Assembly: GCA_016708875.1 (NCBI GenBank)
Contig: JADJFA010000035.1
Span: forward strand, 1 to 53,884
Source: Lewinellaceae bacterium
GTDB taxonomy: Bacteria; Bacteroidota; Bacteroidia; Chitinophagales; Saprospiraceae
Reading direction: 5' to 3'
DNA length: 53,884 bases
The translations under genes and the position numbers were made by a program. Positions 35,492 through 46,761 of this stretch are shown in pieces. The notes beneath the pieces are model-generated. The model made no database searches. It was not told where the DNA came from and worked only from the letters and a program-made list of their open reading frames with translations. The number at the start of each line of letters is the position of its first letter. The stretch's first letter is position 1.

Positions 35492-35946
35492 GCTAACTTG
35501 TTGGAAAACATTAGTATAGGCGGCATCGAGGCAAACGCTCCTCGCTTGGTCGCTGGTACCAATTCCAGAAACGGCATCTGGTCTTCGGGAATCTACCCAA
35601 TTTATGGCACAATAGTTGTTATCAAAAGATACCCTGATAAGGGTATTTATAATTAAGGCTTGCCGAGAATGGATGCGAACGACAAAGGCTTCTCTAAGTT
35701 TGCATCTTAATTTGCTGGCCCACCTAATCCGATTGCCTTTTTCCCGCCTATTCGGACGCTCTTTGTCCGCCTGTCTCTTCTGGAGAGTTCCAACGCCTTG
35801 CCGTTGGTTATCTGATTTTTTGTAAGCCATTTTACAACAATCTTCCAAGTACCGTGGACTTAACTGTCCACCGTAGAACAGCCATTTCCAATTGCTCAAT
35901 ATTTTCATCCCTTCACCTTTTTCTCTCACCGAAATAAATAGTTTTT
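35492..35946. other. Intergenic region between the first two surface giants
   Basis: About 450 nt. A 159-codon minus-strand frame (35450-35929) reads through the terminator hairpin and looks non-coding. A small hairpin GATACCCTGATAAGGGTATT lies near 35626-35645. I see no RNA family or promoter I can name. Confidence 0.3.
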
Positions 35947-38900
35947 ATGAAACCAACCCTACCCACTTGTCTTACTAGACAAATGACGACACGTTTGGTG
36001 CTTTTTACCCTGCTTCTGCTGGGAATTGGCCAAATGAGAGGCTTTGCCCAAGAGATTTACCGCTATTCCAACGATACTGGCGGTGCTCACAACTATATTG
36101 ATCCGAATGCGGACGCCGCCCCGCCTGTGCTCGGACGTGGCGCAGGCGTCTCCAGTGCAAACTTAGCCTGCGGAGGCCCAATGCAGGGTTTTGGCGCTAC
36201 ACACTGGCCGACCACCAATGTATTCAATGTGGGAAACTTCAACACATTCGGCGAATACATCACCTTTACCCTCACGCCAGAGGCTGGTTTTGGTCTTAAT
36301 ATCACAGGCTTCGCGGCCAAATCGCGCCGCGAAAACCTTGCCGGAACCGCTGATGATGGCCCTATTGCCATCCGTTATGGTTTCAGCACAGACGGTGGCT
36401 CTAGCTGGATTACCATAAACCCTGGCAACCCGCAGTCGAGCAACCTATGCGCGAGCGCTGGTGTAAACCGGGTATGGCCATCTTGGACTACTACCTTGAC
36501 CAGCAACCCGGTCATTTTCCGAATTTATGGCCTTTCAAGTGGGACGAATCTTAACGGCGACTTGTTCCTGCGCGATGTGGTGGTGTACGGAACTGTGTGT
36601 GCAAACGCGCCAACGGTATCGCCTTCGCCAGTTGATTTTTTAGTTTGTAGCGGTCAAACGACTTTTGATTATGATTACACCTCAGATGAAGCCGATACTT
36701 ATTCCATTGAATTTGATGCGGCTGGGAAGCGGAGGGATTTGTGGACCTTGGTTCTACGCCCTTGCCCACAGCGCCGAATACTATTACCTGGACCATTCCG
36801 GCAGGGGCAACTCCAGGGGACTATTACGCAGTGCTTTCTATAGCAAACAGTTGCGGCTTCTCCACCGATTATGAAATTACTATTACCGTTTCGGCTCTTC
36901 CCGATGTGGAGGTAGGCCTAAGCGATTTATCCATTTGTTCGAGTAGTGATGTGACCCTAACATTCACAGACAATGCGGCTACGGGGCACTTTTTTAGTGT
37001 AACCGCAGATTTGGTAGATGACAACGGCACGACTGTTGGCGCGATAAATTATTCCGGCATCCCTAGTGGTGCTACAGATACCTATATAGAAGGAATAGAT
37101 TTCGAAGGTTCTGTTGGGGGCACTGTTTCGCTGACCAATATCGTGGTGACGGATGAAACCACTAATTGTGAATCAGAACTTGCTGATTTAACCATTACTG
37201 TCATTGACCTTCCCAGGGTAAGTATCACGCTGGATGACCTTGCGATATGTGACGATGGCGAAGTAACGCTTACGTTTACAGATAATGACGCAAGTGGTCA
37301 CCTTTTCAGCATTGTGGCAGACTTGGTGGACGACAATGGGACGGCTGTTGGTGCGATCAATTATTCAAACATTCCAAGTAGTGCTACTGACACCTATGCG
37401 GAAGGAGTTGATTTTGAAGGCTCTACAGGTGGTACCGTTTCGTTGACTAATATTGTCGTAACAGACGAAACAACCGGCTGTGATACCACACTTGCTAATT
37501 TGAGTATCACCGTAAATCCTTACCCGGTCGCTTCCTTTTCGGTAGTGCCGCTTGGTTCTATTTGCCCGGGCACAGCCATTGAAATTTATTTCAATGAATC
37601 GGCTTGGCCAGGCGGCACTGAATTCACGGTTGGAGCAGACGTCTCCCCTTTGGTTTTTGGCCTTGACACCTTGACTTTTTATGATGCCGTCAATGGAGAC
37701 CACGTGGACCTAATTGAGGGCACCGACTTCACGGGCGATCTTGACATTACCCAGGTTTGGGTCACTGAACCCATTTCTGGTTGCAGTAGCTCAGCATCCA
37801 ATGTTTCTGTAAACGTGCTGGATGCACCCTATTTCGAGTTTTCGGCAGCATCTGAAAGCGATGGCCCATTCAGCGGCAACAACAGCGCAGGTCCTAATAC
37901 CCTGGATGTTGATTTCTGCGCTGGGCAGCATTTAACGCTTGCAGATTATGACGACAACGGCAATGTAGGCTACACCTCCTATTATACTACAACGGGCAAC
38001 GTAACTTATGACGGTGGCCCATTGCCCCTTTCTAGCGGCCCGAGCAATACTTCTTTCGGAAGCGCGGCCACATTCTTTGGCTCCGTGTATGGCGGCGTAT
38101 TGGGCTATGGTTTGACCACCGGAACATCTGGTACGATTAATCAAATCTTTGTTCCTTACCTCGACAATGACGGCAGTGGTACGCTGACGGCTGGTGATTG
38201 CGAAGGCGATACCATGTTCCTGAATTACCACATCCATGCCATTCCTACGGTGACAGTATCGCCTTCCACCGATATCGAACTGTGCAATGGCACAGCCTCC
38301 GTCATCACTTTTTCAGGTAATTACGGAGCAGGAGCGGAGTATCTCTGGGACAATGACAATACCGATATTGGCATTGGTACAGATGGCGATGGCAATATAA
38401 CTTTTACGGCTACCAACAATACCAATGCTCCTATCGTGGGGAATTTGACCGTAACTCCAAGCACGGATTATTGTGAAGGTGATCCAGTTAGCTTCACCGT
38501 CACGGTTTATCCAACACCCACCGTGAGCGTAACCGCCACTGTGGCCGGCGGTGATCCACAACTGGTCAGCAATTTTGCAGATCCAAATGCTATTGTGATG
38601 GAGTTCTGCGCAGGAGAGTCGTTCTCTTACAGTTTATTTGATGCTCCGGCCGGAGTAGGTTTCATCGAAGAAATCGTGGCTGGTACGACTAACTTGTTTT
38701 ATGACATTTTCGCAATTCCAGTGCCACGGCCTCCAACAAACATTTCACCAGCCGGTGCAGCTGCTTTTTTCGCAGGCACCTATGGCCCATACAATTTGGC
38801 TCCTGGTGAAACCTACGGTTGGATGACTGAAACTTTCACGCCCTATTACGATGGTAATGGAGATGGTGACTATGACGCATTGACGGATTGTCTGGGAGAT

Positions 38901-41900
38901 CCCATTACAATTACATGCAAGGTTTACGCCCCTATCAGCCTTACAATCACCCGGAACAACCCTGCTGAAATTTGCTCCGGCGATGCGGTGGATTATACCT
39001 TCAGTACCACTTCTACGGAACTCATTTCGTTTGATTTGGTTCTGGAAGAAAACACAAATGGAGGAAATCCAGCGGATTTGAATGACGACAATACACTGCC
39101 AGACACGCTGGTTGGGATCATCATCAATAGCGCAAACCCATACAACTTTACCCAGGCTATCAACAACGCGGTTGGTTCTTTCGACCGTGGCCGCGTGCGC
39201 GCCCGCGCCATCAACATCGCTTATGCCGATGCCGATGTATGCACAACTGCCGATGTAAATGGTCAGAACACACAGGTATACCCGAAGCCAATCCTTGAGG
39301 CATTAGATCCGCTGCTTTCTGCAGTGGAAGCACCTTGATCTGGATATTAACTTAGACAGTGTGCCTTCTCTTAATGCCAATGCTGCTGGCTACCCACTCC
39401 AAATTGATTGGTCACTGAATGCACCAAATATTGATGAAGATGGAGCCACTGGAAGCATTGTTATTTATGATAACGATGGTTTAGACCCGAATAGTGGCGT
39501 TGATATTGCTCAATTGCTTACGCTTACTGACCCACTCGATGGCCCACAAACGGCCACCTTTACGATCACACCACGGGCTTCAGGCCCAAGCAACGGCTTT
39601 AATGGCGACGATTGCTTTGGAGATCCGATCACTGTGACAGTGACGGTTGTGCCAGCTGCCGAGCCTACCATAGAAGGACCAACTTGTCTTCACGTTGGAG
39701 GTGTGGTATACTTGTCAGGCCTTGACAATGTGGTGCCACCTGCTTCATTTGTAACAGGAGTATGGTCCGATGATGGTTCTGGCGATGCCACAGTAGATGC
39801 TTTTGGTGTGGTTACCGGAAATAGTACTGGCAGCTCAACCATTTATTACACTGTGACCGATGATGCAGGTTGTGTTTCAACAGCATCCCATGTCATCACT
39901 GTCCTGGATGAATTGACCCTTACCTCCATCTACACTGGTGGCCCGGTTTCTTGTGGAGAAGAATTCACTGTGTCGGTTGCCGTCAATGGTTTCTGCGACA
40001 TCGGTACCCTGGACTATTACTTCTCCTGGGATCCGAACGTGTTCCAATTTGTGACCTACACCGTAACACCTATCCCAGGAGGAGAAGCTGATGCCAGCAC
40101 CTTCAACGTGGGCAATGGTCAATTAATTTACCAATTTTACGCAGATGTACCACCGTTTGGTGTAGAACTTCCCAACAATACAGTTATTCTGACCTACACA
40201 CTTCGCGCCCTTGCGAATTCTGGTACGTATGGAGTTCCGGCGACGGTAGAATTGGAAGAAGCCTACAATAGCAGTTTCTCCCCGATAGATGTCACTTCCA
40301 CTGGAGTGAGCATAATCATTGAACCAATTTCTTTGGATTTGGGTACCAACCCTGAAGTTTGCCCTAGTGCCGACTTTGCCAATTTGCTGTTCAGCAATGT
40401 TGGAGGTGTCCCTAATTATTATGTAATTGATTTCGATTCAGATGCTGAGGCAGCCGGTTTCCCGGACATTCAGCAAGGATTGCTGGTAGTAGGAGATGGA
40501 TACATCCAAATCCCGCTTCCCAATGGAATTCAAAATGGTTCATATCAAGCTTCGTTGGTGGTGAGTAACACCATTAATGGTTGTGAAAGCATTGAGTACT
40601 TCTTCTCCATCATAGTAGATCAAGATCCGCCAACGGCCAGCAATCCTGACCCCGTGAACGTGGCTTGCGTCGCCAACATTCCTGCGCCGAATATCAATGT
40701 TGTGGATGATGAAGCCGACGATTGCCCTGGAGAAATCACAGTGGCTTACGAGCCTACCCTTACCGACACTACTGGTACAGGTTGTGCAGGCAATCCAATG
40801 ATTATTACTCGGGTTTACTCCGTAACAGACGAGGCTGGCAACACTATTTATGTTACCCAGACGATTACAGCAGAAGACAACCTTCCGCCATACTTGTTGA
40901 ACCCACCTGTGATTGCCAACTGGTATCAAACTGAAGCATTAGCAATTGCGGCGGCTATTAACCATGCGAACCTCAACAAGCGGGACAATTGCACTGCTCC
41001 TGTTGGCATTACCGTAGTACCCGGAGTACCCTTTGGCCCATTGTGCAACCGCACAATTCCAATCATGCTCTTTGATGCCTGCGGTATTTTAGCTACATTC
41101 AATTACAACGTTGTGATTGATGGCGCAGCTCCAACCGTAACAATGGGTGTCATTGACGACTGCTACGACGAGGACGAGACGCCAACAGCGCCTTATTTTG
41201 CAAATGATTACGCGGTTCAAGCGGCCATTGCAGCTACTACAGCAACCGACGACTGTGACGCTTCACTTACAATCACAGCCTCTGTTTCAGGGACTGATTG
41301 TGAACTATTAATCACAGTAACAGCAACAGACGATTGCGGCAAATCTAGCTCGGTGGTATATGAAACCCGGGTAGAAAACGATGCGCCAATTATTTCTTCA
41401 GATCCGCTCACCTTTGACGGTGCTTGCTTTGATGATGTAGAGGAGGCTGAAAATGCAGCTATTGCAGCAACTTTTGCTGGCGACGACTGCACAGCTCCTG
41501 GTGATCTGCAATTAGATGCTTTTGTGAGCCTTGGCTGCCCGGCTGAAATTACAGTCTTCGTAACTGACTTCTGTGGCAACTTCTCTACAATTGTGTACAC
41601 TGGAGTACATATTGATACAGAAGACCAGCAAGTGGACCCGGATGTTATCTATGCGACTTGCTTCCAGACATTCCAAGATGCTTATGATAGCCTTGCCATC
41701 GCTGCGCGGCCTTACGACAATTGCACTTCAGACGAGGATTTGATTGCTTCTGTGACCGTGACCAATGTAACGGAGGTGGGTGATCTGGAAGATGAATGTA
41801 CGGAATACGACATTGAATTCACGTTCATAGACAACTGTGGCAACACTGTGGCTTACACCTACGAATTCATCACCATTGATAACGAAGCCCCAACGGTTGA

Positions 41901-44900
41901 GCCTTTGGATGATTTGGAGTACACTTGTCTGGATGATGTGGAAGCGGAAGATACTGGTATAGTGGTCGCAGAGGACAATTGCGGCTGGGACGTTGAATAC
42001 ATTGGCACAACGCTGCCTACTTCTTGCCCAGGCACAGGCACACGTACCTACCGTGTATTCGACTGCGCAGGCAACTTCACGGATGTGACCCAGAACATTA
42101 TCGTCAACGACGATGTGGCACCCACTTGGACAACTACGCCAAGCAATAATCTGGATCGCACGATCTCTTGCGAGGACCTCAGTTCGATTGAGGCAGCACT
42201 TTTGCTGGAGCCTGAAGCTGAGGACAACTGCGGAGAAGTGACCGTGACGCTGACTTCATCTTCACCCAGCAGCTCTTGTGCGGGCGGTTACGTGCGCACC
42301 TTTACTGCGGTGGATGACTGCGGCAATGTGGTTGATGCTCCGTTCACGCAAGTCATTACCATTATTGACAATGTTGACCCAGAATGGGTATCTGATGAAG
42401 AAGATTTTGAAGACGAAGTGGAATGCGACGATACTGCCGGCTTAGAAGCCGCACTCGAAGCGCAGCCTGTTGCCAACGACAACTGTGGTGATGTCACCTA
42501 TACCATGGTAGACCGCCATTTTGAACCCAATTTTGAATGTATCGGCAATAATCTAGGTTATTGGATAACGGAATGGACGGCTACGGACGAATGCGGTAAT
42601 ACCAGCATTTCCTTCTTCCATTACGTTTATATTTACGACAATACGGCTCCAGAATGGGATACCGAAGAAGGCACGCCATTCCCAATTGGGATTGACGTTA
42701 CCATCTCTTGCAGTGATATTGCAGGGTATGATTTTGCCAACAGCCTTGAACCTGTGGCATCGGATAATTGTGATCCTGAAGTCAATCTGGATAAAACCAC
42801 TGGTTTATTCGTACCTGGTGGTGATTGCCCTGGAGAAGGTTCGTTCACCAACACCTGGACGGCTATAGACGATTGTGGCAATGTCAGTCTGACGTTCACC
42901 CAAACCATCACGGTGGTGGATAATACGCCGCCTACGTTTGATCCTGGTTGCCAGTTCATGCCATTGAACCTGTTTACCTCTGAAGGTGCAGACTGTAATG
43001 AAGGAATCTCGCTGGTAGTAGGTGATGAGCTGGATTACCTCGATTCTTGGACAGTAGCCGGAATCTCGATCCCATCCTTGGATGGTTGCATCGGAGACGA
43101 TTGCAGCCCAATCGGATCTGTCATTGCTGAGGTAGTTTCTATTACCGATGTGCCTGGCCAAACCGTGGAAGTTACTTCTGAATACACGGCAGAATGTGTT
43201 CGCCAAATCACTGTATCATTCCAGTTGAGGGATGCATGTAACAATGTACAGCCGACGCTGTTTGTTTGTATCTACAACATCATTGATGATAATGCACCGC
43301 TAGCGTCTGGAAGTTCCATTGACGCCTGCTACGACACCGAAGCAGAGGCACTGGCGGCTGCCATTGCAGCCACAAGCGTTTCAGACAATTGTACTGAGAC
43401 CATTGATTTGGTGGTGGACGCAGTTAGAACTGGAACACTTTGCAACGCAACCATTACCGTGACCGCAACAGATTGCGCAGGCAATGTCAGCGACCCGGTG
43501 ATTTACAATACAAGGGTTGACGGTGAAGCTCCGAATATGACGGTAAGTTCCATTCCTACCTGCTATCTAAACGTGGCAGCAGCACAAGGAGCTGCTATTG
43601 CTGGAACAACCATCACCGACAATTGCAGCGCTTATGGTCAAATGATTATCACGGCTACTACCGTTGGTACATGCCCTGCAACCGTAACGGTGACCGCAAC
43701 GGATCAATGCGGCAACAGCCACTCAGTGGCTTACCCAGGACTATGCATAGGTGCTGGAAGCGAAGTGACCATTGTGCCAGAAGCAAGTAACCTAACGGTG
43801 AATTGCAACACATGGCAAGACGACCTCGCAGCATGGCTCGCCGATCACGGTGGTGCAGATGCTTTAGGTTCGGATATCGAATGGTCTTATCTGCCACTTG
43901 ATCCGCAAACTGCACTGCAGATGAGCGCACCAAACTGTACCACCCACACCAAATCTGTGGTGGTTACTTTCCGCGCTACCAATGATTGCGGCAACTTTGA
44001 CGAGACCACCGCAACGTTCTCAGTAACGGACCTTGTGCCACCAACTGCAAATTCGATCGCCAATACAAATTTGACTTGCAGCACAGGAATTCCTGCGCCG
44101 AACGTAGCACTCGTGACGGGTGAAGCGGACAACTGTGGCGGTACACCATCAGTAACGGTATTTGCTACCTCCGACAACCTTGCAATTGGTTGCCCAGGTA
44201 ATCCGAGGATTATTATCCACCAGTATCTCGTGACGGACGATTACTGCAATACAGCAATTGTCAATCACATGATCACTGTAGTGGACAACGTGCCACCAAC
44301 TTTCAATGCACCGGCTAATATCACCATCAACGTGAATGCTGCTTGCATTTATAACGCAACTACTGCCGTAACCGGTGATGTGCTGGACGAATCAGACAAC
44401 TGCACAGCCTCTGGACCATTCCTCCAGGCTTTCTACACCGATATGGTTAACTCTGGGGTTAATTTCCAGGAGAAGTATATCATTACTCGTACCTGGCAGT
44501 TGACGGATGCTTGTGGAAACCCCGCTATCCCGAGGGTGCAAACCATTACAGTATTAGATGTTACGGCTCCGACAATCAATTGCACTGGGATTCTCAATAG
44601 CATTCATTCAGGAGGGCCAGTAGTTGATGACGATGAAAACCTTCACTCATGTGGATGGGTTGCCTCAGGTGTGGGTGCTCCAAGCTTTATGGACAACTGC
44701 CCGGGTGCTGTATTGAGTTACGAACTGGATGGCTTCTTTGTGGGTACTGGTGAAGGCACTGGCTCCGTTGATGGCGTCATATTCCTGGAAGGTACTACAA
44801 CGGTTACTTACATCGTAACAGATGAAGTAGGCAACACAGCTCTTGTACGTTTACGATCACGGTCAATTGCCTGACGATCTCTGGACGTATCATTTGGGAG

Positions 44901-46136
44901 CACGACGATGTGTCTGGCGTGAAAGACGCAACGGGGAAACTCTCGCAAGGCATAAATCCATTGGGCAGTGACCTTTCTGATACGAATGGCGATTATGAAC
45001 TTTCGGTGCCAGCAGCAGGATTGTACAGAATTACTCCTGTGAAAAACATCTTCCGTTTGAACGGGGTAACCTCTGCGGATGCGACGAGGATTACAAACCA
45101 CGTGAATTTCTCAAATCCAATCCTTGACCCATACAAAAAAGTATGTGCTGATGTGAACCGGACGGGGATTATCAACACGCAGGACGCTACCCTCATCACA
45201 CAGTGCCTCATGGGCAATCCAACAGCAGAGGCTGTGTTCAATGTGTTCTGGCGCTTTGTGCCTACCGACTATGCAATGCCGTTTACTGCGCACCAAAACG
45301 TGCCCGCGTTCCCAGAATTTAAGGATGTGCCGGTAACTACCCTGGATGTTCCTGGGGTGAATTTCTATGGCATGAAGATCGGTGATGTGGACGCCGTATG
45401 GGCTAACCCACAGTTGGCGCCAAGCATCCCACCACTCGTGTGGGTATTGCAGGACCAAACATTGGTGGCTGGCACAGAAGTGGAACTGACTTTTGCAGCT
45501 TCTAACTTCTACGATTTGGCTTCTTACCAAATGGCTTTGGATTTTGACCCAACGCAGTTGCAGTTCATTGGTTTCCAACCACTTGGCGCGATTCCGATGA
45601 ACCTGCTCGACAACTTTGGTTCGTACAATGCTAACCTCGGTGAATTGCGCAATGCATGGGCGGCAGGCACTGGCACTACCTTGGCGGATGGCACTCCGGT
45701 GTTCCGCGCTAAGTTCAAAGTGTTGGCAAGCGGCCAAAAACTCAGCCAGGTGCTGAAGTTGGACGATTCTGAATTGCCATGCAAAGCCTTCTCAGAAGCT
45801 TACGTTCCTACTGACGTGAAACTCCTCTTTACGGAATCGGTCAGCACAGGTACGCCGCTTGATTTGGGCAAAATGGAATTGCAACTGTTGCAAAACCGTC
45901 CGAACCCATTCTCGGACGCTACTACCATCGGTTTCATTTTGCCAGAGGCTTGTGAGGCGCACATTCGTATCCTCGACATCAGTGGTCGTGAATTGACATC
46001 TTATGATCGCAAGTACACTGCGGGCTACCACGAGTTGGATTTCCGCATGGAAAATGCCTGGTCGTATGGGGTGCTGTTCTGTGAATTAGTTACGCCACAA
46101 GGCAAACGCACGATCAAGATGATGACGGCGAATTAA
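35947..46136 (+). CDS. Giant T9SS surface protein with cohesin, HYR-like and dockerin modules; frameshifted
   Basis: About 3,400 codons broken by three frameshifts: near 36725 (a GGG to GGGG repair gives AAGEAEGFVDLGSTPLP), near 39325 (gives LDLDINLDSVPSLNA) and near 44840 (gives CTFTITVNCLTISGRIIWEH). Order: signal peptide (VLFTLLLLGIGQMRGFAQ); N-terminal beta domain; two tandem repeats of about 100 aa at 36900-37515; further repeats with acidic loops such as DNDGSGTLTAGDCEGD and DGNGDGDYDALTDCLGD; a cohesin-like domain (VSCGEEFTVSVAVNGFCDIG, LDYYFSWDPNVFQFVTY; 39940-40320); at least a dozen HYR-like Cys-rich repeats (TVTATDDCGNSS, DNCG; 40640-44870); a dockerin-like pair (NGVTSADATRITNHV and ADVNRTGIINTQDATLITQC; 45060-45215); a second cohesin-like domain (LVAGTEVELTFAASNFYDLA, MALDFDPTQLQFIGF; 45450-45830); a T9SS type A domain (NRPNPFSDATTIGFILPEAC to the end). 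Confidence 0.85.
36899..37517 (+). repeat. Tandem duplication of a 100-residue domain in the cohesin protein
   Basis: Copies at about 36904-37208 and 37215-37517 share LVDDNGTxVGAINYSxIPS, GGTVSLTNIVVTDETT and similar segments at high identity. A third, diverged copy follows at 37518-37815. Confidence 0.8.
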
Positions 46137-46138
46137 AA

Positions 46139-46215
46139 AGTTTTAAGTTTCGAGTGACAAGTTTCAAGTGGCATTAGGCCGTCCTTGGAACTTGTTACTT
46201 GAAACTTGATACTTG
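46139..46215. repeat. ACTTG/CAAGT inverted repeat after the cohesin gene
   Basis: GAGTGACAAGTTTCAAGTGG pairs imperfectly with CTTGTTACTTGAAACTTGAT downstream. Related to the elements at 3587-3668 and 9531-9556, also beside stop codons. Confidence 0.5.
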
Positions 46216-46240
46216 TTTTGACAACATACAATGACTGAAA

Positions 46241-46277
46241 GCCGCTCAACTGATTTTTGGTTGAGCGGCCTTTTTTT
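46241..46277 (+). terminator. Intrinsic terminator after the cohesin gene
   Basis: GCCGCTCAAC / GTTGAGCGGC stem with a 9-nt loop followed by seven T. Confidence 0.9.
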
Positions 46278-46761
46278 GCCTTTTTGCTTATCAATGTAAT
46301 ACTTAACTAATACAATACTTCAGATTGAGTAGTATAAAATTTGATGAAAATCAATTAGTTGCAGTATAATTATTGTTAAAGTTGGCGAGGCCTCCTAAGA
46401 TGTTTGGCGTTATTTGATACAAGGGGGTGTTTTTGAGGCTTAACTTTGTAACTCATTTTGGGTAGGCTGTTTTTTCAGGCCTGTATACCCAATCGGTTTT
46501 CTTTTAATCCTGAATTTTAAAACGTTGGCTTCTATTGCAGAAACCGGCGGATTGAATTTCAATCTCATGAAAAAGCATCTCGCCGTATCACCCAGAGGGT
46601 CTTCGGGGTTTATCCACGTTTTCGCCTGTCTATTTGTACGCCGCCACCGCGCATTGCGTACGATCCACTTTTTCTAAGATTGATTTATTGATAAACGGTT
46701 GCGAATCGCTCGCTCCCGAAACCTAACCATTTTTCACAGTTTTTACTTAAAACCCTTAATT
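46278..46761 (+). promoter_or_regulatory. Long upstream region of the beta-helix gene with a candidate promoter
   Basis: About 480 nt without a gene. TAACTTTG at 46441-46448 matches TAnnTTTG and has TTTG at 46413-46416, 24 nt away, one more than the usual spacing limit. A transcript from it would carry a leader of about 310 nt. I see no further structure that I can name. Confidence 0.35.

Noticed and set aside
35450..35929. 159-codon minus-strand frame between the surface giants
   Set aside because: It includes the whole intrinsic terminator at its 3' end and has no recognisable domain.
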